Assembly (NCBI RefSeq): GCF_000295935.2
Contig: NZ_ALWO02000023.1
Location: forward strand, 1-64,000
Reading direction: 5' to 3'
Source of the DNA: Indibacter alkaliphilus LW1
GTDB lineage: Bacteria > Bacteroidota > Bacteroidia > Cytophagales > Cyclobacteriaceae
Length of the DNA: 64,000 nucleotides
The translations under genes were made by a program, and so were the position numbers. The notes beneath the pieces are model-generated. The model was not told where the DNA came from and ran no database searches. It saw only the letters and a list, made by a program, of their open reading frames with translations. This document shows positions 37,594 through 46,570 of this stretch, piece after piece. Within the stretch, counting starts at the first letter, position 1. Each line of letters opens with the position of its first letter.

Positions 37594-39054
37594 TTATAGA
37601 CTGAAACCTTCTCTGTATTCCCTTTTCACAAATTGATTGGCAGGTTCAAAATTGGTTATTTTCATATTTGGACCATCCCATACCAGTTTAATACCTCTTC
37701 CCGGATAGTCAAACCTGTTCGGATTATTGCTTTGAGGTACCCTGTAATCATAACTTCTGATAGCCAAATTACCCATAAGGACTGATTCAGTCAAGGGGCC
37801 GGCAACTGAGAAAGGAGAGCTTAACTTTTTGTATGCATCACTGCCATATCCAGCAATACATGCTTCCACCCAGTTATTGTAATGTCCTCTATCTCCTCCA
37901 GGTACCCTATACTCAGTTTCAGGCACATTGATGTCAGTGGTCAGAGAGGTAGGCAATAATTTGGGGTCCCGTCCGTAGGTACCGCACATCATTTTTCCCT
38001 TGGTACCCTCTATGATGACACCATTTCCACCATCTCCCATAATTTCGTTTGGCCCAAGTTCTTCCGGGCGGGCAGGTTGTATTCCACCATCCATCCAATG
38101 AAATTGCAAATCTTCCTTTCCATCTCTTTTGAACCTGAGTGTAATATGAGAAGAAGGAGGGCAGCTTTCTGGGAAATAGCCTCTTTGGAATTCCCCGACA
38201 TAGACAGACCCTACGCTGCATTCTGCTGATTCAGGATATCCAAGCCCTAAGACCCTAAATGGAGGCTCCATGATATGGCAGGCCATATCACCTAAAGCTC
38301 CTGTACCATAATCCCACCATCCTCTCCAATTAAAAGGAATAAGGTTTGGTACATATTCTTTGTAAGGAGCAGTGCCCAGCCAGAGGTCCCAATCTAAGTC
38401 AGCAGGAGGAGTAGCTGTGGCTTCAGGCCATGGAATACCTTGTGGCCAAACAGGTCTATCCGTCCAGCAATATACTCTAGTAGCTTCTCCGATAAGTCCG
38501 GCATTGTACCACTCTACCATTTTTCTGACACCTTCACCAGAAGAACCCTGATTTCCCATCTGGGTGACCACCTTATACTGATCGGCTGCTTCTGTGAGGA
38601 CTCTAGCCTCATAAATGTCATGTGAGAGTGGCTTTTGGACATAGACATGTTTCCCCATTTTCATGGCCATCATAGCCTGAACAGCGTGCATGTGATCAGG
38701 GGAAGATACTGTGACGGCATCAATGTTGTCGCCTTCTTTGTCCAACATCTCCCGATAGTCTCTATAATATTTGGCCTTTGGATGTGCTTCGACACTTTGT
38801 TTAGCTCTGGTATCATCCACATCACACAATGCGATGAAATCAGCCTTACCACTAGCAAAAACCCCACGAACATCATTTCCGCCCATTCCACCTACTCCAA
38901 TCCCGGCGACCCTAAGTCTGTCTGAGGGAGCAATAAAACCTGGACCTCCCAAAACATGGCGGGGTACAAAGTAAAATCCAGCCAAAGCAGTGGCAGAAGC
39001 TTTGATAAAGTTCCTTCTTGACCCTAATGCTTTTGGCAACTCTTCTTTCTTCAT
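37594..39054 (-). CDS. Gfo/Idh/MocA family oxidoreductase, Tat-exported
   Basis: 486 residues. A Tat signal SRRNFIKASATALAG near residues 12-26 precedes a Rossmann NAD(P)-binding domain (GIGVGGMGGNDVRG) with EKP-like motif YVQKPLSHD, and a C-terminal substrate domain with GALGDMACHIMEP. Exported members are common in Bacteroidota and oxidise sugars or 3-keto-glycosides with tightly bound cofactor. The ATG at 39054 is chosen over 39093 because it places the twin Arg nearer the N-terminus. It transcribes alone. Confidence 0.9.
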   Translation of the reverse strand: MKKEELPKALGSRRNFIKASATALAGFYFVPRHVLGGPGFIAPSDRLRVAGIGVGGMGGNDVRGVFASGKADFIALCDVDDTRAKQSVEAHPKAKYYRDYREMLDKEGDNIDAVTVSSPDHMHAVQAMMAMKMGKHVYVQKPLSHDIYEARVLTEAADQYKVVTQMGNQGSSGEGVRKMVEWYNAGLIGEATRVYCWTDRPVWPQGIPWPEATATPPADLDWDLWLGTAPYKEYVPNLIPFNWRGWWDYGTGALGDMACHIMEPPFRVLGLGYPESAECSVGSVYVGEFQRGYFPESCPPSSHITLRFKRDGKEDLQFHWMDGGIQPARPEELGPNEIMGDGGNGVIIEGTKGKMMCGTYGRDPKLLPTSLTTDINVPETEYRVPGGDRGHYNNWVEACIAGYGSDAYKKLSSPFSVAGPLTESVLMGNLAIRSYDYRVPQSNNPNRFDYPGRGIKLVWDGPNMKITNFEPANQFVKREYREGFSL

Positions 39055-39268
39055 TCTATCTGTCTTTATTGTTATCGAATTCTTTTTTTCCAAATTTCTA
39101 ATTTATCAAAAAAATGAGCTTATCCGTTTTATTATTTTTCATTTGGTAAGTATGGAAAATAAAGCGGATAAATGGATTTATTGAGAGCTTGAATTAACTT
39201 TTAAATAAACGGTAAATACTTAAGAAAAAAAATTGATTAAGTTTAACAAATTTAAAAATCTATTTATC

Positions 39269-40861
39269 ATGAATTTCAAAAGATTGATCAGTAAAACTCT
39301 TGGGGTTTCATTGGCTGCAGTTTTATTATCATGTTCATCAAATGATACTGCACCACTAAGTATGTCTCCGATCATACCCCTTCCGGTTTCAATTGTAGAT
39401 GCTGACGGTGCTTTTAAAATCGGCTCAACTACAAAAATTGCTTATTCAGGAAACGCCCTAAATGAAGTACAAAAGTTTTCTGAATCCATAAAAAGCCTTA
39501 CGGGACTAGGCTTGGAGATCGAAGAAGGGGCTACAAGTGATGCTATTATTTTTGCAATAGAAGCAAATGCATCTTCGAATGCAGAAGGCTATAAAATTGA
39601 TATCAACACTGAGCGGGTTTTGATATCGGCACCAACCGAGGCGGGGCTTTACTGGGGTGCCCAGACATTTTTGCAGGTAATCCCGGCAGATGGAACAGAT
39701 TCAGGTCTTAATCCAAAGTTTGCAGTTTCTGCGGGTACCATAGAAGATTATCCTGAATATGAATATAGAGGTATGATGCTGGATGTTGCCCGACACTTTT
39801 TTCCGGTATCTGAAGTGAAGCATCTTATTGACAATATATCGACTTATAAAATCAACCACCTTCACCTCCACTTATCTGATGATCAAGGTTGGAGAATTGA
39901 AATCAAATCTTGGCCCCTATTAACGGAAATAGGAGGTAGCACACAAGTTGGTGGTGGGGCAGGAGGCTTTTATACACAAGAAGATTACAAGGAAATTGTA
40001 AGGTATGCCGCAGAGAGACACATGGTGATTGTTCCTGAAATTGATATGCCGGGACACACCAATTCTGCTTTGGCGGCCTATGGAGAGCTGAACCCTGGAA
40101 TTAAAGTGCCAGATGATGGTGCCGTACCTACCGAAAGAACACAAATGGGAGTTGCAGGGCAACCAACACCACTTTACACAGGAAGGGATGTTGGATTTAG
40201 TACTTTGGATACTGATAAGCCTGTTACTTATAAGTTTATTGAAGATGTGATCAGGGAAATTTCAGAAATCACTCCAGGCCCCTATTTCCATATTGGAGGA
40301 GATGAGTCCCATGTGACAGCAATGGAAGATTATGTACCGTTCATTGAAAAAGCACAGGCCATTGTGGCAAAGTACGGTAAAAAATCCCTTGGATGGGATG
40401 AAGTGGCTCATGCAGAGCTCTTACCCAATACTGTTGTACAATATTGGGCCAAGGCAGAGAATGCTATTATGGGCATAGAGCAAGGTGCTAAAGTCCTGAT
40501 TTCTCCTGCTGTTAGGACATATTTGGACATGAAATATGACTCTACGACGCATATCGGCCTAAATTGGGCTGCTTATATTGAATTGGATGAAGCTTATAAT
40601 TGGGATCCTACTACCCTGGAAGAAGAAATCAAAAGAGAGCATATAGTAGGAGTGGAGGCGCCACTTTGGACAGAAACAGTAGTTACGAGAGACGATATAG
40701 AATTTCTGACTTTTCCAAGATTAGCGGCTGTAGCTGAAGTGGCATGGACTCCAATAGAAAAAAGAAATTGGGAAGATTTCTCTAAAAGGATAAAGTATCA
40801 TGGAGTCCTTTGGGAAAATTCAGGGGTTAACTTTTACAGGTCCCCAAAAATAGACTGGTGA
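39269..40861 (+). CDS. Beta-N-acetylhexosaminidase, GH20, lipoprotein
   Basis: 530 residues with a lipoprotein signal (LAAVLLSCSS, Cys about 22). A GH20b alpha/beta domain (about 35-155) precedes the TIM barrel beginning at YRGMMLDVARHFF. The catalytic pair is D345-E346 in HIGGDESH, with HLHLSDDQGWRIEI upstream. It releases terminal GlcNAc or GalNAc from chitin-like or glycoprotein glycans in the envelope. The start at 39269 gives a clean signal; an in-frame TTG at 39233 does not. A terminator follows. Confidence 0.94.
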   Translation: MNFKRLISKTLGVSLAAVLLSCSSNDTAPLSMSPIIPLPVSIVDADGAFKIGSTTKIAYSGNALNEVQKFSESIKSLTGLGLEIEEGATSDAIIFAIEANASSNAEGYKIDINTERVLISAPTEAGLYWGAQTFLQVIPADGTDSGLNPKFAVSAGTIEDYPEYEYRGMMLDVARHFFPVSEVKHLIDNISTYKINHLHLHLSDDQGWRIEIKSWPLLTEIGGSTQVGGGAGGFYTQEDYKEIVRYAAERHMVIVPEIDMPGHTNSALAAYGELNPGIKVPDDGAVPTERTQMGVAGQPTPLYTGRDVGFSTLDTDKPVTYKFIEDVIREISEITPGPYFHIGGDESHVTAMEDYVPFIEKAQAIVAKYGKKSLGWDEVAHAELLPNTVVQYWAKAENAIMGIEQGAKVLISPAVRTYLDMKYDSTTHIGLNWAAYIELDEAYNWDPTTLEEEIKREHIVGVEAPLWTETVVTRDDIEFLTFPRLAAVAEVAWTPIEKRNWEDFSKRIKYHGVLWENSGVNFYRSPKIDW

Positions 40862-40876
40862 TCTTTTAGATGGTTT

Positions 40877-40911
40877 AAAAAGGCGGAATCGGATACATTC
40901 CGCCTTTTTTC
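40877..40911 (+). terminator. Terminator of the hexosaminidase gene
   Basis: AAAAAGGCGGAAT pairs with ATTCCGCCTTTTTT around a short loop, with the U run on the plus strand. It separates this gene from the AGCS symporter gene. Confidence 0.9.
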
Positions 40912-40979
40912 ATTCTGGAGAATCTCTTGTCTTTTCCGAAAAATGCGCTTAATATGCTATTTCAATTTTAAACAGAAAT

Positions 40980-42338
40980 ATGGGAGAATTTATCATCAGC
41001 TTTAGTAACTGGATCTGGGATACCCCCATGCTTATCTTATTGATGGGTGGGGGATTTATTTTATTTGCCTATTCGGGCCTTTTACCTTTTCGAAGACTTG
41101 GACATGCCATCAAGTTGGTCAGTGGAAAATATGATGACCAAAATTTACCCGGTCAAATCAGTTCAAGACAAGCATTGTCAGCAGCTATCGCAGCCACCGT
41201 CGGGTTGGGAAATATTTCAGGGGTAGCCATAGCGATTAACATGGGAGGTCCTGGAGCCATTTTCTGGATGTGGATGTCTGCATTTGTAGGAATGGCGACC
41301 AAATATTTTTCTTGTAGTCTTTCCATTATGTATAGGGGAAAAGATGATTCAGGAGAAGTTCAGGGTGGTCCCATGTATGTGATTGAAGAGGGAATGGGCA
41401 AGAAGTGGAAGCCATTGGCGATCCTATTTTCTGTAGCCGGTGTATTAGGACTCTTGGCTATTTTTCAAGCTAATCAGTTGACTGCAGTTTTGAGAACAGT
41501 ATTGCTGATGCCCAATGGTTTGGATAATGGAGAGACTACCAAATGGATTTTGGGGATTTCCATGATGCTGATTGTTGCAATTGTAATCCTGGGAGGAATC
41601 AAAAGAATTGCCTTGGTCGCATCGAGACTGGTGCCATTCATGGTAGGTCTGTATTTTGTTGCTGTGGTAATGATTATGATCCAATATATAGGAGATGTAC
41701 CCAATATGCTTTTGTTGATCATCAAAGACGCATTCACAGGAGATGCAGCAATGGGTGGAGCTGTGGGCGCAGTGATTGTAATTGGAGCCAGAAGGGCAGC
41801 ATTTTCTAATGAGGCTGGAATTGGTACAGCTCCAATGGTACACGGGGCATCTAAAAATAATGAACCTGTCAGAGAGGGGCTGATTGCCATGCTAGGTCCT
41901 TTTATTGACACAGTTGTAGTCTGTACGCTTACTGCCTTGGTGATCTTATTGACAGGAGTATGGCAAAGTACAGATAATGATGGGGTAAGACTTACTTTGT
42001 CCGCTTTTGAAATGGCACTTCCAGGTTTTGGGAAATATGTCCTGATGTTGGCTGTTCTTGTTTTTGCACTGTCCACCATGTTTACTTATTCTTATTACGG
42101 GCACAAATGTTTCAATTACCTTTTTGGCTCCAAAAAGGCTGATTATTACAATTATTTCTACTTGGTGACTATTGTCGCTGGAGCTGTAGTGTCTCTGGAA
42201 GTAGTGGTTAGTTTTATTGACGGTATGTACGCCATCATGGCAATCCCTACCATGATTTCCACCATTTATTTAGCTCCAAAAGTCAAAGCGGCTACCACAG
42301 ATTATTTCCGAAGAATGAAAGAAAAAGAAACTGTCTGA
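40980..42338 (+). CDS. Alanine/sodium symporter (AGCS) family protein
   Basis: 452 residues with about 11 membrane helices. Family motifs include AAIAATVGLGNISGVAIAI (helix with unwound substrate site), GEVQGGPMYVIEEGMG and RAAFSNEAGIGTAPMVHGAS. It imports alanine, glycine or a related small amino acid with Na+. A glycerate kinase gene starts 2 bases after its stop codon, so the two are co-transcribed. Confidence 0.93.
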   Translation: MGEFIISFSNWIWDTPMLILLMGGGFILFAYSGLLPFRRLGHAIKLVSGKYDDQNLPGQISSRQALSAAIAATVGLGNISGVAIAINMGGPGAIFWMWMSAFVGMATKYFSCSLSIMYRGKDDSGEVQGGPMYVIEEGMGKKWKPLAILFSVAGVLGLLAIFQANQLTAVLRTVLLMPNGLDNGETTKWILGISMMLIVAIVILGGIKRIALVASRLVPFMVGLYFVAVVMIMIQYIGDVPNMLLLIIKDAFTGDAAMGGAVGAVIVIGARRAAFSNEAGIGTAPMVHGASKNNEPVREGLIAMLGPFIDTVVVCTLTALVILLTGVWQSTDNDGVRLTLSAFEMALPGFGKYVLMLAVLVFALSTMFTYSYYGHKCFNYLFGSKKADYYNYFYLVTIVAGAVVSLEVVVSFIDGMYAIMAIPTMISTIYLAPKVKAATTDYFRRMKEKETV

Positions 42339-42340
42339 AA

Positions 42341-43438
42341 ATGAATGTTCTTATCGCTCCCAATGCATTTAAAGGAACCATAGAGGCTGATGAGGCTGCA
42401 GAAATCATTGCTGAAGGTATCAAAAAAAAGTACCCTCAAGCCAATTTAAAGTTATGTCCTATTGCTGATGGGGGAGACGGGACTTGTTACTTGTTGGGGA
42501 AAGCTCTTGGTTTACAAAAGTTTGATTTGGTCTGCTTGAATCCAATTGGCAGGCCAGTCAAAGGCTTTTTCTTTTTCAATCCAAGTACCAAAACAGCGCT
42601 GATCGATGTGTCTACAGTATCAGGAATCAAATATCTGAAAGAAACTGAAAAACAAGCTTGGTTAGCTTCGAGCTTTGGAACTGGGGAATTGGTGAAAGCT
42701 GCAGTTGCTCAGGGAGCGGAACATATTGTACTTGGCCTTGGAGGTTCTGCAAGTATTGATTTGGGTTTGGGAATTTTAGGAGGCTTGGGATATGTTTTTT
42801 TGGATGAACATGGGCGTCAGATTCCTTTCTTTTCGGAAAGATTTATTTCAAAAATAGCCCATATCCAAGCGCCTATTGTCAATTATAAAATCCGGTTTAC
42901 CATTCTTTGCGATGTGGAAAATACATTTTTTGGGCAAAATGGGGCAATACCTGTGTTTGGTCCTCAAAAGGGCTTAAATCAAACTGAAATCCCAAATTAC
43001 CTGAAGGCAAGTGAATATGTATTGAAGCTGCTTGGTAAAAAAGCTGGGGTGGTGGTTCAGGACAAAAAGGGTTTTGGTGCTGCAGGAGGGATAGCTTTTG
43101 GTTTGTCTTTTTTCTTTCCAATCCAAATCAAAATGGGAGCCAATTGGTTTTTCAATGAACTAAAGATAGATTCTCTTGTAAAATGGTCTGATGTGGTCAT
43201 TACCGGAGAGGGTAAATACGACAGCCAATCGGAGGGAGGCAAAGGCAGTTTTGAATTGCTCCAATTGGTGAAACGTTTACAAAAACACTGCATTTTGATT
43301 ACTTCAGGAAATGATGCAGTAAGAGCCGGTTTTGATCAATTGGTCAAATTACAACCTTTAGACTTTAGCCAAAATGATTTTCTAGATAATGCTAAATCTA
43401 ACCTCGAAGAAGCCGTTTCTACCATCAAGCTTGTCTGA
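42341..43438 (+). CDS. Glycerate kinase (GarK/GlxK type)
   Basis: 365 residues of the type-1 glycerate 2-kinase family: APNAFKGTIEADEAA at the N-terminus, PIADGGDGT, LGLGGSASIDLGLGIL and VVITGEGKYDSQ near the end. It phosphorylates D-glycerate with ATP to 2-phosphoglycerate, feeding glycolysis. Co-transcription with an amino-acid symporter hints at use of serine or glycine carbon, which is an inference. The opposite-strand acyl-CoA dehydrogenase gene ends 6 bases beyond its stop. Confidence 0.92.
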   Translation: MNVLIAPNAFKGTIEADEAAEIIAEGIKKKYPQANLKLCPIADGGDGTCYLLGKALGLQKFDLVCLNPIGRPVKGFFFFNPSTKTALIDVSTVSGIKYLKETEKQAWLASSFGTGELVKAAVAQGAEHIVLGLGGSASIDLGLGILGGLGYVFLDEHGRQIPFFSERFISKIAHIQAPIVNYKIRFTILCDVENTFFGQNGAIPVFGPQKGLNQTEIPNYLKASEYVLKLLGKKAGVVVQDKKGFGAAGGIAFGLSFFFPIQIKMGANWFFNELKIDSLVKWSDVVITGEGKYDSQSEGGKGSFELLQLVKRLQKHCILITSGNDAVRAGFDQLVKLQPLDFSQNDFLDNAKSNLEEAVSTIKLV

Positions 43439-43444
43439 ATCGTT

Positions 43445-45223
43445 TTAAAACCATTCTTTTTTCATATTGATAGTAACCTTCTCTTCAGAAAGCAGGCGAG
43501 TGGAAAGGCTTCCAATTTTTACCAGCTCATATTCAAAGTAATAATTCATGCACATTATCTTCCCTTGGTAAAAATCCTTTTCCAAATCTTCAGATTGCAG
43601 TTTTTGAGCTGCAATAGTTGCCTGTTTAAGCCATTGCCAGCCGATAACCAAGATCCCCATCATTTCCAAAAATAGCGTAGCGTCTGATAAAAATGCTTCC
43701 ATATCCTTTCCCGCTTTGGGCAATAATGTATCAATTACTTCTTGGGTCCTTTTAAGGTAATTTTCCAGCATAATCGTTTTGGACACAAGAGAAGGTATAG
43801 CTTTTGCTGCAGCGATGCTTTCAATTATCTCTCTCAATAAAAGCTTTAGAGCTTTACCATTCTGAGTAAGCACTTTTCTTCCCAAAAGATCCATGCCATG
43901 TATTCCGGTAGTGCCTTCATGGATCGGATGGATTCTGGCCTCTCGATAATATTGCTCAATCGGAAAGTCTGTGGTGTATCCTGCGCCTCCAAGGACCTGT
44001 ACTGCAGCTGAAGTACTTAGGCAACACATTTCCGAGGGGTAAGACTTGGCAATTGGGGTGAGTAAATCCAGTAGCAAACCAAAATCCTCTTTCTGATCTC
44101 CTTTTTCTACATGCACCAAATCACTAAGTTTTGCACAATACAACAAGAGAGAAAGTGAACCTTCTATAACTGATTTTTGGAATAACAGCATGCGTTTGAC
44201 ATCGGCATGCTCAATAATCGGTATTTGGGGCAATGAGGGGTCCTTTTGTGATAATTTTCTTCCTTGAGGCCTTTCGTTGGCATAACTTAGTGAAGCATGA
44301 TAAGCAGCAGTTCCAATCGCACAGGCATTCATGCCTACACCGACTCTTGCTTCATTCATCATCTGAAACATGTAACTCAATCCTTTATTCGCTTCACCTA
44401 CCAAATATCCTTCACATCCATCATCAGATCCTATCATCAAGTGTGCTATAGGAGCCCCTTTGTAACCCATTTTATGATAAATTCCCTGGGTAAGCACATC
44501 ATTGGGCTGATTGTCAGCAACTCGGTATTTGGGTACCACAAAAAGAGAGATACCTTTCGTTCCCGCGGGAGCATCCACAATTCTGGCAAGCATCAAATGA
44601 ATGATGTTTTCGCAGGCATCATGGTCACCACAGGATATGTAAATCTTTTGTCCCTTGATTTTGAAAGTACCGTCATGGCTGGTGGGGTAAGCCGTGGTTT
44701 GCAGATCGGAAAGAGAACTGCCGGCATCAGGCTCTGTAAGGGCCATTGTTCCTTGCCACTTGCCGGAATACATGTTTGGAGTGAATTTTTCCTTTAGTTC
44801 TTTACTTCCAAAAATTCGGATCAGATTCGCTGCTCCTGTAGTGAGAAATGGGTAAACGGATGCGGAATAATTAGCGGCCTGAAAAATGAATCCCGAGGCC
44901 TGATAAACAGTATTGGGTAATTGTTGACCACCTTCCTCATAGCTGAATGTTGCGTTGATCCAACCGTCTTCTCCAAACTGGCGGATTATTTTCCGCATAC
45001 CGGGGTGAACTTTTATCTTGCCATTTTCAAGCTGGGGCTCATTCCTATCCATTTCAGTAAGCAAAGGATACATGGAGTTTTGAGCAATTTTCTCTGCAGC
45101 ATCTAGGACCAAATCAAACGTTTCCCTTTGATGGTCTGAGAAATATGGATAAGAGATAAGATCTTCAATCTTGTGGTTTTCAAAAAGATGAAAGTAAAGG
45201 TCACGCTTGGAGTAAAATGCCAT
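43445..45223 (-). CDS. Acyl-CoA dehydrogenase family protein
   Basis: 592 residues, longer than the 380-residue mitochondrial type because of N- and C-terminal extensions. The N-terminal helical domain, the middle beta domain (WQGTMALTEPDAGSSLSDL for FAD contact) and the C-terminal helical domain with AAVQVLGGAGYTTDFPIEQYYREARI and HEGTTGIHGMDLLGRK are all present. It should oxidise acyl-CoA esters with FAD in beta-oxidation or a related pathway. A terminator-like hairpin (45289-45318) lies upstream on the same strand. Confidence 0.92.
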   Translation of the reverse strand: MAFYSKRDLYFHLFENHKIEDLISYPYFSDHQRETFDLVLDAAEKIAQNSMYPLLTEMDRNEPQLENGKIKVHPGMRKIIRQFGEDGWINATFSYEEGGQQLPNTVYQASGFIFQAANYSASVYPFLTTGAANLIRIFGSKELKEKFTPNMYSGKWQGTMALTEPDAGSSLSDLQTTAYPTSHDGTFKIKGQKIYISCGDHDACENIIHLMLARIVDAPAGTKGISLFVVPKYRVADNQPNDVLTQGIYHKMGYKGAPIAHLMIGSDDGCEGYLVGEANKGLSYMFQMMNEARVGVGMNACAIGTAAYHASLSYANERPQGRKLSQKDPSLPQIPIIEHADVKRMLLFQKSVIEGSLSLLLYCAKLSDLVHVEKGDQKEDFGLLLDLLTPIAKSYPSEMCCLSTSAAVQVLGGAGYTTDFPIEQYYREARIHPIHEGTTGIHGMDLLGRKVLTQNGKALKLLLREIIESIAAAKAIPSLVSKTIMLENYLKRTQEVIDTLLPKAGKDMEAFLSDATLFLEMMGILVIGWQWLKQATIAAQKLQSEDLEKDFYQGKIMCMNYYFEYELVKIGSLSTRLLSEEKVTINMKKEWF

Positions 45224-45288
45224 AACTTAAATAAACATGAAGTCTTTCAAGTTATTAAAGTCGAGAGGTATTTCAAATGTTTGTATAT

Positions 45289-45318
45289 AAAAAAAGGCCG
45301 GAAAACTAATTCCGACCT
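45289..45318 (-). terminator. Terminator-like hairpin with no gene upstream
   Basis: Read on the minus strand, AGGTCGGAA-loop-TTCCGGCCT (one mismatch) is followed by seven U. No intact minus-strand gene precedes it. A tRNA 3'-end-like sequence ends two bases before it, as if it once terminated a tRNA gene. Confidence 0.65.
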
Positions 45319-45320
45319 AG

Positions 45321-45347
45321 TGGGCGACACTGTGCAAATTTCGAACC
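45321..45347 (-). pseudogene. tRNA 3'-end-like remnant
   Basis: The minus strand reads GGTTCGAAA, seven bases, then CAGTGTCGCCCA. This resembles a tRNA T-loop and 3' acceptor end with discriminator A, of the kind found in Bacteroidota Val- or Thr-type tRNAs (from memory). The T-stem no longer pairs, and no D-arm or anticodon arm follows upstream. It may be an attachment-site scar or a decayed tRNA. Confidence 0.4.
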
Positions 45348-45640
45348 GCTTTACAGAAGATTTTAATAAATTATATGCCCTCCACGAGCATATCCAAACA
45401 GTATTAAAGAAGGAGAATAAGCTGGATATAATGGGTAGTCATATGGTTAATACGCACACAAAATATGCTGATGAATTAAAACACACCGGAAACGTCAATC
45501 GGCAAATAAAGAAAAAAGGTTCAGCGAAACAGTAGCAATTGATTGCATTTGGGTTGACATATGGCCATAACGAAATGGTAACATTTGATCTAATATGGGT
45601 CGACAATATTGCCCAGTTTTTGATTTAATGTCTTGCATCA

Positions 45641-45689
45641 GTTAGATCAGCTTTGTCTAACTACCTTTTTCATATATTTGTGGTAGTTA
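45641..45689 (+). promoter_or_regulatory. abiE promoter with overlapping inverted repeats (putative AbiEi operator)
   Basis: A -33-like TTTG (45652-45655) and -7 TATATTTG (45673-45680) are 17 bases apart. GTTAGA (45641-45646) is inverted as TCTAAC (45656-45661). TAACTACC (45658-45665) is inverted as GGTAGTTA (45682-45689), flanking the -7 box. AbiEi antitoxins are known to repress their own promoter by binding inverted repeats, so this fits an operator. Confidence 0.6.
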
Positions 45690-45775
45690 AAATTGAGTTT
45701 TGCAGCAACAAGTTCATAGTATAATTATGCATGTATTGCTTCTTTTTACTATCTTTCGCATAAATTTACTAAGAT

Positions 45776-46570
45776 ATGATGCGTGTCGCTGATTTTGTGG
45801 AAAATTGCCTGGCATATGAACAATATGCTTTTTCCTGGGATGAATTAAAAGTCAAAATACCCAAAACTGATGTAGCATTACGACACGAATTGGGACGTCT
45901 TTCCAAAAAGAAAGAGATTCTTGCACTTCGTCAGGGGTTTTATCTGATCCTTCCTCCTCGATACAAAGGATTCGGCAAACTACCATTGGAGTTTTATGTT
46001 GAAGAGTTGTTCAAATTCTTAGATAAGCCTTATTATATCGCTTTTTTTTCAGCAGCAGCTTTTCATGGCGCAAGTCATCAACAAGTTCAACAGAGCTATC
46101 TTATGACAAAAATCCCTAACCTTCGGGACATTAAAAAAGGGAATATCTATCTGAGCATTTCAGCCACAAGTAAATGGCCAAACAAAAACATTCAGCAAAG
46201 AAAATCTGATGCCGGCATCTTTAATATTTCCTCACCGGCACTTACAGCTATTGACCTCATCCATTATCAATCTAAGATGGGAGGGTTAAACAGAATTCTG
46301 GCCATTCTAGAAGAATTAGCTGAGTCTATGACTCCAGAAGATATCCAGGAGTTACTCCAGTGGTACCCCCATACCAGCTCCATACAACGGCTAGGATTCT
46401 TATTTCAAGAGTTGCAATCTGATCGGGTTCTATTGGATCCATTAGAAAAGTATTTTATTGGTAAAAATTACTTCCCGGTGTTGCTGTGTCCTGATAAAGA
46501 TAAAAAACCCGGAAGAGTCGATAATATGTGGAAAGTAGTTAGGAACATTGAATTGGAAAGTGATTTATGA
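45776..46570 (+). CDS. abiEi: Type IV toxin-antitoxin AbiEi family antitoxin
   Basis: 264 residues. The N-terminal winged helix (about 10-60), with LRHELGRLSKKKEILALRQGFY split around the wing, is the AbiEi DNA-binding antitoxin domain. The C-terminal domain (about 75-264) includes YYIAFFSAAAFHGASHQQ and SPALTAIDLI, also typical. In known systems AbiEi neutralises AbiEii without direct contact and represses the operon. The gene overlaps abiEii by 4 bases (ATGA). Upstream inverted repeats cover the promoter. Confidence 0.88.
   Translation: MMRVADFVENCLAYEQYAFSWDELKVKIPKTDVALRHELGRLSKKKEILALRQGFYLILPPRYKGFGKLPLEFYVEELFKFLDKPYYIAFFSAAAFHGASHQQVQQSYLMTKIPNLRDIKKGNIYLSISATSKWPNKNIQQRKSDAGIFNISSPALTAIDLIHYQSKMGGLNRILAILEELAESMTPEDIQELLQWYPHTSSIQRLGFLFQELQSDRVLLDPLEKYFIGKNYFPVLLCPDKDKKPGRVDNMWKVVRNIELESDL

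Larger units (their letters stand above)
45224..45775. other. Gene-poor stretch between acyl-CoA dehydrogenase and abiE
   Basis: 552 bases without a gene I can support. A plus-strand frame (45173-45535, 120 codons) starts inside the dehydrogenase gene on the other strand and is Lys-rich without a recognisable family. The stretch holds a minus-strand terminator, a tRNA 3'-end-like scar (45321-45347) and the abiE promoter with inverted repeats. It may be the worn edge of an inserted element. Confidence 0.55.

Noticed and set aside
41474-42079. 201-codon minus-strand frame within the AGCS symporter gene
   Set aside because: Antisense shadow of a well-supported membrane protein gene. No family similarity.
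44297-44797. 166-codon plus-strand frame opposite the acyl-CoA dehydrogenase gene
   Set aside because: Antisense shadow with no recognisable domain.
45173-45535. 120-codon plus-strand frame starting inside the acyl-CoA dehydrogenase gene
   Set aside because: It overlaps a well-supported gene and crosses a terminator and the tRNA-like scar. Its C-terminal part vaguely recalls a tyrosine recombinase end (GSH...TKYAD), but catalytic residues cannot be aligned, so I do not call it a gene.
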